A stretch of DNA of 64,000 nt from Streptomyces sp. AM 2-1-1 (GCF_029167645.1 NZ_CP119147.1:4048501-4112500), one strand, 5' to 3'. Positions 15,729 to 24,742 are shown, numbered from the stretch's first letter. The notes: a model not told the origin generated them from the letters alone. A program made the numbers and translations.

Positions 15729-16586
15729 TCACGGCTGCAGCAACGCGCCCACAGGTCTTCCCGCCGCCTCCGCCGCCGGTCGGGAGACGTACAGCGCGGT
15801 GTGGAAGGAGCCCTCGCTCTCCTTGCCCTCCGGGTCCTCGCCGGCGGCGAGGGTCGCGGCGATCGCGTACCGCTGCTCCTGTTCGCCGGTGAAGCGGCGT
15901 TGCGGGTAGGTCTGCGCGGTGTGCTTCTCGGTGGTCAGGCCGTGGGTCGCCAGGGCGCCGGCGATGGGCCCGTAGCCGCCGGTGCGCAGGACGAACGCGG
16001 CCACCCACAACGGCTCTTCCGCAGCCGCCAGCAGCGGGGTGAAGGTGTGCCCGGAGAGGAAGCTGGCGCCGCCGGTGACGGTGATCAGGCGGACGTCCCG
16101 TGCGGCGCGCAGCAGGGCGGGGCTCGGCGCGCCCGTCTCCAGGTTCTCGGCGAAACCGTCGTCCAGCATGCCGACCGCACGGGCGTAGGCGATGGCGCGG
16201 GGGGCTGCGTCGAGGCCGAGGACGGGGACCGCGTCGGGACGCCGGTGCGAGGCGTAGAACTCCTTGTCCCAGGCCATGAGTTCGTCGGTGCTCGACGCGG
16301 TGGCCCGCTCGGACGTGTAGTGGGTGTAGAGGTCGCTCAGGGTGAGGTGGTGGTTGAGCAGCGCGGCGTTGATCCCGTACGAGCAGCAGATGTCCAGCAC
16401 GGTGGGCGCGGGCGCCTCCGGCGATCCGGTGCGCAGGGCGGTGAGCAGGCGGCGGAAGACGCTCTGCGCGTGGTGGGGCGTCTGGTAGCCCCAGGGGCCC
16501 AGATCGCGGAAGTACGCCCGGGGATCGGGCTGGTTGTACGCGTCGTCGAACGGGGTCATCGTGTCGGCCGGCTGGGCAGAACTCAT
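15729..16586 (-). CDS. Class I SAM-dependent methyltransferase, putative
   Basis: This 285-residue protein has a Rossmann-type motif I VLDICCSYGINAALL at about residues 63-77 and a later acidic VPVLGLDAAPRAIAYA that fits motif II. An N-terminal Tyr/Phe/Pro-rich entry (YNQPDPRAYFRDLGPWGYQ) precedes them. The Cys pair replacing Gly in motif I is unusual but occurs in this uncharacterised group. No substrate can be named. It is transcribed leftward away from the hemerythrin gene; the ATG carries GGAAGGGACGCC upstream. It probably belongs to the accessory block. Confidence 0.7.
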   Translation of the reverse strand: MSSAQPADTMTPFDDAYNQPDPRAYFRDLGPWGYQTPHHAQSVFRRLLTALRTGSPEAPAPTVLDICCSYGINAALLNHHLTLSDLYTHYTSERATASSTDELMAWDKEFYASHRRPDAVPVLGLDAAPRAIAYARAVGMLDDGFAENLETGAPSPALLRAARDVRLITVTGGASFLSGHTFTPLLAAAEEPLWVAAFVLRTGGYGPIAGALATHGLTTEKHTAQTYPQRRFTGEQEQRYAIAATLAAGEDPEGKESEGSFHTALYVSRPAAEAAGRPVGALLQP

Positions 16587-16897
16587 CAGGCGTCCCTTCC
16601 CGAGCGTGCTCCCTCGCGGCTCCGCGCCGCCGCCGTCCGGCGCGGTCGCCCGCGCCGGGAGCGGTGCGGACCCGGCTTCGTTGCGGGCGAGTCAACGCCG
16701 GGAGCGCCCCGCTGGGAACAGGGCGGGGACGAATCCGGCCACGGGCCGCCGGGCGGTCTCCGGGGTAAGGGGCGGGACGGAATCGGCCCGGCCACCCGCG
16801 GGGCGGGTGGCCGGGGGAGAGCGGGGCGGCCGTTCCCCGTGCCCGGCCGGGCGCGGGGAACGCGGTCGGCCGGGTGCGAGGAACGCGGTCGGTGCCG
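16587..16897. other. 311-nt intergenic region between methyltransferase and hemerythrin genes
   Basis: It holds the methyltransferase promoter region and, near 16832-16889, a hairpin and a 23-bp tandem duplication. No gene is supported. Confidence 0.4.
16832..16861 (-). terminator. Terminator of the hemerythrin gene, overlapping a 23-bp tandem duplication
   Basis: GTTCCCCGTGCCCGG pairs with CCGGGCGCGGGGAAC with only one G-T wobble, directly downstream of the leftward hemerythrin gene. The right arm is part of a 23-bp direct repeat (16844-16866 and 16867-16889) with 21 identities. Confidence 0.6.
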
Positions 16898-17584
16898 TCA
16901 GGCGCGGCGGCCTTGTGCGCGCACCGTACGGACCAGCCAGACACCGAGCGCGAGCACTGCGGCGGCGGCGGCCAGGCGGCGGACCCGGGCCGGGTCGGCG
17001 CCGAGCGGGACGAGGTCACGGGCGCGGTCGTACGCGCTGAGCGGTACGCCGAGTACGACGTTGCCGGGCGGGCGACGGGGCACCGCCGGGTGGGGGTGGG
17101 TGGGAGCGGTGCGGCGGACGGCCTCCCACGCGGCGCCCAGACGCCGCAACTCCGCCGTGTCCAGGGCTTCCTGGAGCCGGGGCAGCAGCAGGTCCTCCTC
17201 GTCGCGGATGTCCTGTCTGATCAGGTCGAAGGCCCGGGCGACGACGGCGTGGCGCGCGGGAGCACCCACGGCCGTGCGCTCGATCCCGGCGATGAGCTCG
17301 TTGATCTGCTGGTGTTCCTTCTCCACGCGCGCCGTGAGCTCCTCACCGTCCGGGGCGAGACGGCGCAGGGCCGGCCACAGCACGGTCTCCTCCGCGAAGG
17401 CGTGGCTGAACGTGAGCTGGACGATCTCCTTGAGCGTGCGGCGTCGCTCCTCGTCCGAGCCGCCGGCGGACTCGTAGGAGCGCATCATCCGGTCCAGCTC
17501 GGCGTGGTCGCGACGCTGACGGACGAGAATGCTGTCGTCGCCGCCGAGCGCCTCGTAGCTCTGAGCGGTGAGGGAGGTGGGCAT
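16898..17584 (-). CDS. Hemerythrin/HHE domain protein with C-terminal membrane anchor
   Basis: The 228 residues form a four-helix HHE domain with metal-ligand motifs spread through it: RRDHAELD at about 25, FSHAFAEETVLWP at about 59, KEHQQINELI at about 89 and DIRDEEDLLLPRL at about 125. A Pro-rich linker and a single hydrophobic helix (LAAAAAVLALGVWLVRTV) end the protein. It may bind a diiron centre and sense or buffer oxygen, NO or iron near the membrane. It lies in a stress-like neighbourhood with manganese catalase and Nramp. Start is the ATG before PTSLTAQ, with GGAAGGAACAGGTGCC upstream. Confidence 0.85.
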   Translation of the reverse strand: MPTSLTAQSYEALGGDDSILVRQRRDHAELDRMMRSYESAGGSDEERRRTLKEIVQLTFSHAFAEETVLWPALRRLAPDGEELTARVEKEHQQINELIAGIERTAVGAPARHAVVARAFDLIRQDIRDEEDLLLPRLQEALDTAELRRLGAAWEAVRRTAPTHPHPAVPRRPPGNVVLGVPLSAYDRARDLVPLGADPARVRRLAAAAAVLALGVWLVRTVRAQGRRA

Positions 17585-17778
17585 GGCACCTGTTCCTTCC
17601 GGGTCTTCGGCCCGGGTGGTACGGGCCGGTACGTCGGGTGTGTGAGCGGGTTCGGTGTGTCGGCGGGGGCGGGCCCCGGGCGAGGCGCGCGGCAGGCCGC
17701 CCGGGGGTGTCCGGGTGGTCGTGCGGCCGGGCTGCCAGTGGTCAGGGGGGCCCGCGTCTTCGGGGGGTCACCGGGGCG

Positions 17779-18519
17779 TCACCCGTCCAGCGGCCTGGCG
17801 AGGAAGGGGGCGAGGAGCGCCCGGTAGCTGCTGGAGGGGGCGAGCCCGAGCTCGGTACGCAGGCGGTGACGGTAGAGGTCGTAGTGACGCAGGGCCTCCG
17901 CGACATTGCCCTCCGCGAGGTGCGTCTCGGTGACGGCGCGGTGGGCGCTCTCCCGCAGCGGTTCGGCCCGGAGCGCGGTCATGGCGCACTCCATGGCGGC
18001 CGTGTTGGCGCCCGCCCGCACGAGATGGCGGCTGAGGGATTCGAGCGCGTGCAGGCGGGTCTGGTGGAAGTGCTCGCGCGCCAGGACCAGCCGCTCGTCG
18101 GACCAGCCGGGCAGCAGGTCCTCACGCAGTTCCGCGGGCACGGTGTCGGGAGGTTCGGCCGGTGGTCGCGTCGCGAGCCGGTGGGCCTGGGCCGCGGCGC
18201 CGTGCAGGTCCACCCGCACCGCTCCGTGCAGGTGGAGCAGGGAGTCGCCCGCGCCGGTCTCGACCAGGCGCTGACCGCTGCGGCGGGACAGGCGCCACAG
18301 GGTGGAGCGCAGGCTGGCCGCCGCGTGCCGGTCGGTGAGGTCGGGCCACAGGAGTCCGGCGGCCCGGGTGCGCGCCACCCCGTCCTGGTGCAGGGCCAGG
18401 AGGGCCATGAGGCGCTGGGCCGTGGGAGGCAGGAAGACGTGGTCCGTCCGGGCGAAGAGGTGGAAGTGCCCGAGAAGGCCGAGGTGGGGGCCGTGTGCTG
18501 TGAAGTGCTGCTGTTCCAT
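17779..18519 (-). CDS. Small SARP/BTAD-type transcriptional regulator
   Basis: This 246-residue regulator has an N-terminal OmpR-like winged helix (LGLLGHFHLFARTDHVFLPP, then LMALLALHQDGVARTRAAGLLWPDL). A BTAD tetratricopeptide-like region follows (about 105-240; ATNTAAMECAMTAL-type, EALRHYDLYRHRLRTELGLAPS). It is the length of minimal SARPs such as those controlling antibiotic clusters, but no biosynthetic genes are near. It is divergent from manganese catalase and may activate that gene. ATG 18519 begins MEQQHF; the N terminus matches the family without extension. Confidence 0.82.
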   Translation of the reverse strand: MEQQHFTAHGPHLGLLGHFHLFARTDHVFLPPTAQRLMALLALHQDGVARTRAAGLLWPDLTDRHAAASLRSTLWRLSRRSGQRLVETGAGDSLLHLHGAVRVDLHGAAAQAHRLATRPPAEPPDTVPAELREDLLPGWSDERLVLAREHFHQTRLHALESLSRHLVRAGANTAAMECAMTALRAEPLRESAHRAVTETHLAEGNVAEALRHYDLYRHRLRTELGLAPSSSYRALLAPFLARPLDG

Positions 18520-18738
18520 CGGGGCGTCCGCTCGTCGGAGGCGTTCCTACGCCAGGATCCCCGTGGTCCGCCCGGGAGGCATCTCCGGCGGGCCGCGATG
18601 GGCCGCGGAACGGTGACGGCGCGAAGACACCGGCGGCCTAGCGTCGTGGAGGTGGCGGAGCCGGCCGGAAACTCCGGACGGCTCCGGGCCCGGATCCTCC
18701 GGGTGCCCACCCCGCAGTTCCGAGCGAAGGAGACCCTC

Positions 18739-19647
18739 GTGTTCGAGCACACCCAGCGCTTGCAGTTCGAGGCCAAGCCGGAGAAGCCCGACCCCGTGTA
18801 CGCGCACAAGCTGCAGGAACTCGTCGGCGGTGCCTACGGCGAGATGTCGGTGATGATGCAGTACCTGTTCCAGGGCTGGAACGCGCGCATCCAGGGCAAG
18901 TACAAGGACCTGATCATGGACATCGCCACGGAGGAGATCGGCCACGTGGAGATGCTGGCCACGATGGTCGCGCGCCTCCTGGAGGGCGCGCCCGCCACGG
19001 CCACGACCAAGATGGCCACAGCCGACCCCGCCATCGGCGCCGTGCTCGGCGGCATGGACCCGCAGCAGGCCATCATCGCGGGCGGTGCGGCACTGCCCGC
19101 CGACAGCAACGGCTACCCGTGGAACGGCCGCTACGCCATCGCCAGCGGCAACCTCCTGGCCGACTTCTACGCCAACGTCGCGGCGGAGGCGCAGAGCAGG
19201 CTGCAGACCGCTCGTCTGTTCAACATGACGGACGACCCGGGGGTGAAGGACATGCTGCGCTTCAACCTCGCCCGCGACACCGTGCACCAGAACCAGTGGC
19301 TCGCGGCGATCGAGCAGCTGCGCGAGGACGGCCTGGAGAACGTCGTCGTCCCGGGCGGCCTGGAGGAGGAGGAGTACCGCCAGCACGCCGGAGAGCTCTG
19401 GCACCTCTCCGACGGGGACGCGGCGTCCCAGGGGCTGTGGGCCGCCGGGCCGACCCCCGACGGGGAGCACGAGTTCAGCGTGGTGGAGAACCCGCAACCG
19501 CTCGGCGGCCTCGCCACCGTGCCGGCGCCCGACCCGAAGCTGTTCGCCACCTACGACGGCAGCAAGGGGGCGCCCAAGGGGCCGGTGCTGGGAACGGAGA
19601 CCGGCCTCAAGGGCAAGATCAAGGACAAGCTCACCCCGGACGAGTGA
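18739..19647 (+). CDS. Manganese catalase
   Basis: The 302-residue dimanganese catalase disproportionates hydrogen peroxide in the cytoplasm. All five metal ligands of the family can be placed: Glu35, Glu66, His69, Glu150 and His183, in GEMSVMMQYL, ATEEIGHVEM, NVAAEAQS and DTVHQNQW. The C-terminal third (GELWHLSDGD, then SVVENPQPLGG) is typical of spore and vegetative Mn catalases. GTG 18739 has a GAAGGAGA ribosome site. An Nramp Mn/Fe importer follows two genes on, a sensible supply partner. It is divergent from a SARP gene, with 219 nt of shared promoter space. Confidence 0.93.
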   Translation: MFEHTQRLQFEAKPEKPDPVYAHKLQELVGGAYGEMSVMMQYLFQGWNARIQGKYKDLIMDIATEEIGHVEMLATMVARLLEGAPATATTKMATADPAIGAVLGGMDPQQAIIAGGAALPADSNGYPWNGRYAIASGNLLADFYANVAAEAQSRLQTARLFNMTDDPGVKDMLRFNLARDTVHQNQWLAAIEQLREDGLENVVVPGGLEEEEYRQHAGELWHLSDGDAASQGLWAAGPTPDGEHEFSVVENPQPLGGLATVPAPDPKLFATYDGSKGAPKGPVLGTETGLKGKIKDKLTPDE

Positions 19648-19861
19648 ACCTGCCGCCGGAGCCCGCCGACCCGTCCGGGGCCGGGCGGCGGGCCCCGGAG
19701 GGGTCGGGCCCCTGCCCCGGAAATCCCCGGCCCCAGACGCCCCCCGGCTGTCGAAGTCCCCGGGCCCCCGATGTCCGGCCCCGGCCCTCACCCTCACGGC
19801 CCGCCGGCCCGGTCGGCCCTTCAGCCTCCATCCGCCTCCTCCGTACGGAGAGGAACACGCG

Positions 19862-20089
19862 ATGACCAGCACGTCCCATTCGCCCGGCAGGCCCGCTGTC
19901 CGTCCGACCGTCCGCGTGGTGACCGGCCTCTACGTGTTCGCCGCGGCGGTCGGGCTGCTCCTGGGAGGCCCGGTGGAGCAGTGGTGCGCCGCCGCCCTGA
20001 TCGCCGTGGTGGGTCTCCGGCTCCTGCCGTCCCTCCGCAGAACGCCGTCGGGGCGCGGTGACGACGGGGAGGAGGACCGCGGTGTTTGA
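19862..20089 (+). CDS. Small two-helix membrane protein upstream of the Nramp gene
   Basis: A 75-residue protein with helices at about 18-36 and 40-55 (VVTGLYVFAAAVGLLLGG; WCAAALIAVVGLRLL) and a charged tail GRGDDGEEDRGV. ATG follows GGAGAGGAACACGC. Its last 8 nt overlap the start of the Nramp gene, so the two are probably one operon with coupled translation. No family is recognised. The 214-nt gap before it after the catalase gene is GC-rich without a clear terminator, so read-through from the catalase is possible. Confidence 0.72.
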   Translation: MTSTSHSPGRPAVRPTVRVVTGLYVFAAAVGLLLGGPVEQWCAAALIAVVGLRLLPSLRRTPSGRGDDGEEDRGV

Positions 20090-21530
20090 CGCTCGGGCCT
20101 ACCGGCGTGTCCCGCAGGGTGTCCTCTCGCCTCCCACGGGGGACGAGGCGCCCGGCCGTCCGCCCGCCGAGGGCGCACCCGCGGCCGCACCGGAGGCCCC
20201 GCCCGCACCCGAGGCGTCACCGCTGCCGGCGGGCGCGCGGTCCGCGGCGCCCGCTTCGGAGGCGACACCGGCTCCTGAGACGGCACCGCCGCCGTCGGCC
20301 GCACCGCCCCGCTCCCGGCCGGGGGCGCTGCGGGTGAAGCTGCTCCTGGCCATGCTCGGGCCCGCGCTCGTGGTCTCCGTGGCCTATGTGGACCCCGGCA
20401 ACTACGCGACCAACATGACGGCCGGGGCGCACTACGGGCCGCTGCTGCTCTGGGTGGTCGCCCTGGCGAACGTCCTCGCCGTCTTCGTGCAGTACCTCGC
20501 GTGCAAAGCGGGGGTCGCCACCGGGCAGGACCTTCCGCAGCTGTGCCGTGCGCACGCCCCCCGGGGCGTCACGCGGGCCCTGTGGGTCCAGGCCGAACTG
20601 GTCGCCATGGCGACGGAGTTGGCCGAGTTCGTGGGAGGTGCGGTGGCCCTGCACCTCCTCATCGGCGTGCCGATGTTCCCCGCCGCGTGCATCGTGGCCG
20701 GCTGTTCCCTCGTGCTCGTCGTCCTCGCCCCCGAGGGGAGGCGGCGGTTCAACCTCGTCATCGCCTCCCTGCTGCTGGTGATCCTGGCCGGGTTCGTCTA
20801 CCAGTCCCTGGTCTCCGGCTCCTGGGGCGGTGCGATCGAGGGCATGCGGCCCCGCTTCGCCGACAGCCAGAGCATCCTGCTCACCACGGGCATGGTCGGC
20901 GCGACGGTGATGCCGCACGTCATCTACCTGCACTCGTCCCTCGGACGCTCCGCGCCCGGCGCCGCCCCGGCGGAGAAGCGCCGTACGCTGCGCGCCCACC
21001 GGGCCGCGATCGTCCTCGCGCTCGGCGTCGCCGGGCTGGTCAACGCCAGCATGCTCACCATCGCGTCGGCGGCCCTCCACGGAGGGGGCGGGGAACGGAC
21101 GGAGACGCTGGAGGGGTTCCACCACGGGCTCGGCCAGGCCTTGGGCCCGGCCGCCGCGCTCGCCTTCGCGCTGGCCCTGCTCGCGTCGGGCCTCGCCTCC
21201 TCCGGCGTGGGCACGTTCGCCGGGCAGGTCATCATGAGCGGCTTCCTCCGCCGGCGTGTCCCGATCACCGTGCGCCGTCTCGTCACGATGACACCACCGC
21301 TGCTGATCCTGGCCCTCGGCGTCGATCCGACGCTCGCTCTCGTCCTGAGCCAGGTGGTGCTCTCCTTCGGCATCCCCCTGGCCCTGGCTCCGCTCCTGGT
21401 CTTCACGGCGCGGCGCAGCGTGATGGGTGGCCTCGTCAACCGTCCGGTGACCACCGTCGCCGCGGCCGTCGTGGTCCTCGTGATCAGCAGCCTCAACATC
21501 TTCCTCGTCGTCCGCGTGGTCGGTGGCTGA
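20082..21530 (+). CDS. Nramp-family divalent metal (Mn2+/Fe2+) transporter
   Basis: The 482-residue protein opens with about 80 residues of Pro/Ala-rich, probably disordered sequence. The Nramp core follows with the helix-1 motif DPGN at about 104-107 and the helix-6 motif MPH at about 277-279. Both supply metal ligands in characterised homologues. Eleven or so helices follow the family pattern. It imports Mn2+ or Fe2+ with protons across the cytoplasmic membrane. GTG 20082 has GGGGAGGAGG upstream. The gene lies downstream of manganese catalase, which argues for Mn2+ as physiological substrate. The long N-terminal extension is unusual. Confidence 0.9.
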   Translation: MFDARAYRRVPQGVLSPPTGDEAPGRPPAEGAPAAAPEAPPAPEASPLPAGARSAAPASEATPAPETAPPPSAAPPRSRPGALRVKLLLAMLGPALVVSVAYVDPGNYATNMTAGAHYGPLLLWVVALANVLAVFVQYLACKAGVATGQDLPQLCRAHAPRGVTRALWVQAELVAMATELAEFVGGAVALHLLIGVPMFPAACIVAGCSLVLVVLAPEGRRRFNLVIASLLLVILAGFVYQSLVSGSWGGAIEGMRPRFADSQSILLTTGMVGATVMPHVIYLHSSLGRSAPGAAPAEKRRTLRAHRAAIVLALGVAGLVNASMLTIASAALHGGGGERTETLEGFHHGLGQALGPAAALAFALALLASGLASSGVGTFAGQVIMSGFLRRRVPITVRRLVTMTPPLLILALGVDPTLALVLSQVVLSFGIPLALAPLLVFTARRSVMGGLVNRPVTTVAAAVVVLVISSLNIFLVVRVVGG

Positions 21531-21544
21531 CGGACGCGGTCCCC

Positions 21545-21577
21545 GAACGCCCGTCGCGGGAACCGCGACGGGCGTTC
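21545..21577 (+). terminator. Strong terminator after the Nramp gene
   Basis: A perfect 15-bp stem (21545-21559 with 21563-21577) with a 3-nt loop GAA starts 15 nt after the stop codon. Confidence 0.88.
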
Positions 21578-21643
21578 TCCGGTCAGGAGGGGAGAGAGCC
21601 GCGCCGTCCGTCGCGGCGGCGCGTTCCCCGAGGAGGTACCCGC

Positions 21644-22111
21644 GTGCGAGAAGGCCCCGCCCCGGCCGGAGCCGCCTCCGAGGACGAGCTCCCGGACGGC
21701 CCTTCGCCGGCGGACGCGCCGCCCTGCGCCCCAGGGTGCGGCGGGTACCCGGTGGCGCACCTCGTCGCCGCCGCCGGGGTGTACGCGGCCACCGTGCGGG
21801 TGGCGGAGGCGTGGGAGGAGTGCCCGCTCGGGAACGACGCGAGCGGCAACGCCGGACTGACCGTGACGATGACGGCCGTCTGGTTCTGCGTGGCCCTGCT
21901 GCTCGGTCTGCTCCAGCTCACCCTGCGCCGGTGGCCGCTGCCGGGCGGGCGGCCCGTCCGGTGGATCGCGCCGCTCGTGGCCGCCGTCGCGCTCCCGGTC
22001 CTCTACCGGGCCGGGATGGAGTGGCCGTACCACCCGCCCGGAGGCGACTGCGTGGACGGCTTCCCGGTCTTCCCGTTCACGGGGAAGACCGGTCCGTACT
22101 CCGCCGGCTGA
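21644..22111 (+). CDS. Hypothetical membrane protein (155 aa)
   Basis: After an acidic Pro-rich start containing CAPGCGG, there are three hydrophobic segments: LVAAAGVYAATVRV (about 45-60), LTVTMTAVWFCVALLLGLLQ (about 75-95) and WIAPLVAAVALPVLYRA (about 107-124). The rest is a Cys-containing tail (GGDCVDGFP). GTG 21644 has GAGGAGG 8 nt upstream. No family is recognised. The Cys pairs may suggest an oxidised extracytoplasmic loop; that is speculative. It ends the accessory-looking block, converging on the helicase-associated gene. Confidence 0.7.
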   Translation: MREGPAPAGAASEDELPDGPSPADAPPCAPGCGGYPVAHLVAAAGVYAATVRVAEAWEECPLGNDASGNAGLTVTMTAVWFCVALLLGLLQLTLRRWPLPGGRPVRWIAPLVAAVALPVLYRAGMEWPYHPPGGDCVDGFPVFPFTGKTGPYSAG

Positions 22112-22156
22112 GCACCGCCGGGGCCGCCCCCGCGACGCCGGCCGGCCCGGCGCGCC

Positions 22157-24670
22157 CTACTCGTCCGCCAGTTCGGCCACGCCCGTGATGCGGTGCAGCG
22201 GATAGGTGCGGACCTCGTCGGCCGTGTGGTCGTACGCGGTGACGAAACCGCCCTCCACCCGGACCGGGGCGATCACCCGCTGGCTCGCGGAGCCCTCCGC
22301 GTTGACGTAGCCGATCCAGAGCGTGGAGCCCGTCATCGCAGCCGCCTGGACGGTCGCGAGGGTGTCCGCCGGCGTGGTGCGGGGGAGCGTGCCGGGGGCG
22401 GAGGGGGCGCCCTGTGCGCCGGGTTCCTTGCGGACGACCGTGGCGGCCGTGTCACCGGCCCGGATCGCCCGTACCGCCGCGCCGAGCAGCGTGGCGTCCG
22501 GTACCGGCGGTCCTTCGGGTACGGGGACGGGGGCGGCGCGCGGCGGGGTGCGGCGGGCGCCGGCGCGGGTGATCAGCACGTCGCCCTCGGCGGACTCGGC
22601 GGCCGGGGCGTACCCGAGGTCGCGCAGCCCGTCGAGCAGCGAGGAGGGGTCGGTCTGCGCGGCGAGGACGGTCGGGGCGAGCCGGCGCAGCCGCAGGACC
22701 GCCGAGCGCTTGTCGGCGAGGATCTCGTTGAGCACGGACGCGTCGTCGCAGCGCACGTACGCGGACGCGGCGCCGATCCGGAGGTGGCCGTGGCGCCGGG
22801 CCACGTCGTCGATCAGGTAGGTCAGCGGCTGCGGGACCGGGGTGCGGCTATGCGCGGCGAGGAAGGCGTGCAGGTCGGAGGCGCTCTGCCCGGCGTCCAG
22901 CGCGCGGCGTACCGAGCCCGGGGTGAAGCGGTAGACCGTCGCGCCGCCCTTGGACTCGACGTCGGCGAGGACCGAGAGGACGTCGGCGAGTGGGCGTTCC
23001 AGCGGCCCGGGGGCGACGGCGGTCAGATCGGCCTGGAGCAGGACGTGGTCGAGCGGTTCCGGGAGCAGCGGGGCGAGCAGGGCGGCGGCCTCGGCCGCGC
23101 TCCCCGCGCCTTCCCCGGTCCTGGGGGAGGCCGGGAGGAGTGCGCGTGCCTGCGAGGAGAGCGCGCCGCGGCCGGTGATGCCGAGGAGTTCGGCCTCGTT
23201 GACCGTCCAGAGTGCGATGCGCGACCGCAGGTCGGCGCTGTCGGCGAGGGCGCCGGCGCTCTCCGGCCGCGGGTGGACGTCACCGCGCGAGCCGCCGCGC
23301 AGCGGGCGTTCCCAGCGCAGCCGGTCGAGCAGGGTCGCGGGGTCGGGCGCGGTGCCGGGCGGCAGTGCGGCGAAGAGGGCGAGCACCCGGCGGCGTACGT
23401 CGGGTGCGGTGGAGCGGTCCAGTTCGGGGCCGAGCGCGGAGAGCGCCCGCCCTTTGGCGTCCTGGCCGCCGACCAGCCCGGCGGTGCGGGTGGCCGCCAG
23501 CCAGGCGAGCGCGAGGCGCGTCCACCGCTGGGCGGCGGGGAGTTCGAGCCAGTCGTCGGACGCGGGAGTGGCGGCGTACCGTTCGTCGCTCTCGCCGTTC
23601 GCCGCCAGCAGCCCGGTGGCGTACGCGAGTTCGACCCAGAACGCGGCCACCGGCTCCGTCGTGTCGAGGGCGCTCGCGACGCGCTTCAGCTCCCGCACGC
23701 TCAGTCCGCCGGAGCGGAGCACGGTGGGACCGCCGCCGTTCCAGAGCTTCAGCAGGTCCTCGACGGTGGAGAGGGCGAGGAACGCCTGTCCGGCCGCCGC
23801 TCTGTCCACAGCCTGTGGATCGCGTTCGGCGACCGCCTGGACGACCGGGGGAAGCGGTTCCGGTACGCGGTGGGCCCGCCCGGCCCGCAGGTGCAGCGCG
23901 GCCTCCCGGGGCAGCACGACCGTGCGGGCCGACACCGGGAGCAGCAGCCCGCGGTCGCGCAGCCAGCGGACGGGCGGGGTCGGGTTCGGTGTGATCTCGC
24001 CGTACGGCGGCCCCCACACCAGCCGGTCCAGCACCGACAGCGCTTCCACGGGGGCGGAGTCCAGCAGTTCCGCCATCCGCGTCCGGTCGGTGAAGAGCGA
24101 GGTCAGCGCGGCCACGGCGGAGACCGGGTCGTACGTGGCGGGGAGCCCGGCGGCGGTCAGGATCTCCTGGAGGCGGCCCGGCGACATCCCGGCGGTGGCC
24201 TCGGCGACGGTCGGCCCGAGCCCGGTGGGGGAGGGGTGCTGCGGGGACGGCGCGAGCAGTTCCCGGGCGGTGCGCACCAGGTGCAGCCGCTCGTCCTCGC
24301 CCCACACCAGGGCCTGTTCGCGCAGGGTCGCCAGGGCGCCCGGCAGCGCCGCCGTGATCGCCGCCCCGGTGTCGTCGTGCTGCGCGCCGTCGTCCAGCCC
24401 GTCACCGGTCAGCAGGCGCAGCAGCGTGTCGTACGGGGCCGGGTCGGGTGCCACCGCGAGGGCCTCGGCGGTCTGCAGCGCGAACCGGTCGAGGTGCTCC
24501 AGCGCGCGCACCACGGAGGCCCGGGTGCCGGCCCGGGTGGCGAGCTGGGTGATGTCGCCCGGCACCGGCGTGAGCAGGTCGGGGCGGGCGCGCAGCAGCT
24601 CGGCCAGCGCTTCGTCGCCGCGTGCGCGCAGGGCTTCGGCGAGCGTGCGCGGTGGTGTGGTCGTCCCCAT
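22157..24670 (-). CDS. Helicase-associated protein (XPB/Ssl2-like N-terminal domain, C-terminal WYL-like segment)
   Basis: This 837-residue protein of actinobacteria has wHTH-like N-terminal repeats (about 20-130; LAEALRARGDEALAELLRAR). A helicase C3-type region lies at about 540-720 and contains HVLLQADLTAVAPGPLERPL and a YLIDDVARRHGHLRIG block. The C-terminal stretch (LWIGYVNAEGSASQRVI, then GGFVTAYDH) looks WYL-like. Mycobacteria encode the orthologue next to the XPB helicase, with which it likely works in DNA repair. ATG 24670 is chosen; the long open frame upstream is antisense artefact. Its neighbour to the right is divergent. Confidence 0.88.
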   Translation of the reverse strand: MGTTTPPRTLAEALRARGDEALAELLRARPDLLTPVPGDITQLATRAGTRASVVRALEHLDRFALQTAEALAVAPDPAPYDTLLRLLTGDGLDDGAQHDDTGAAITAALPGALATLREQALVWGEDERLHLVRTARELLAPSPQHPSPTGLGPTVAEATAGMSPGRLQEILTAAGLPATYDPVSAVAALTSLFTDRTRMAELLDSAPVEALSVLDRLVWGPPYGEITPNPTPPVRWLRDRGLLLPVSARTVVLPREAALHLRAGRAHRVPEPLPPVVQAVAERDPQAVDRAAAGQAFLALSTVEDLLKLWNGGGPTVLRSGGLSVRELKRVASALDTTEPVAAFWVELAYATGLLAANGESDERYAATPASDDWLELPAAQRWTRLALAWLAATRTAGLVGGQDAKGRALSALGPELDRSTAPDVRRRVLALFAALPPGTAPDPATLLDRLRWERPLRGGSRGDVHPRPESAGALADSADLRSRIALWTVNEAELLGITGRGALSSQARALLPASPRTGEGAGSAAEAAALLAPLLPEPLDHVLLQADLTAVAPGPLERPLADVLSVLADVESKGGATVYRFTPGSVRRALDAGQSASDLHAFLAAHSRTPVPQPLTYLIDDVARRHGHLRIGAASAYVRCDDASVLNEILADKRSAVLRLRRLAPTVLAAQTDPSSLLDGLRDLGYAPAAESAEGDVLITRAGARRTPPRAAPVPVPEGPPVPDATLLGAAVRAIRAGDTAATVVRKEPGAQGAPSAPGTLPRTTPADTLATVQAAAMTGSTLWIGYVNAEGSASQRVIAPVRVEGGFVTAYDHTADEVRTYPLHRITGVAELADE

Positions 24671-24742
24671 CCGTCCCACGGTAGCCCCTGGAACGCTACG
24701 GTCGGAGCAGGTCAGCCGGAGGGAACCGAGGGGACGGGTCAC

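Noticed and set aside
17600..17960. Small plus-strand frames opposite the SARP gene
   Set aside because: They are Gly/Arg-rich frames antisense to a well-supported regulator and have no ribosome site.
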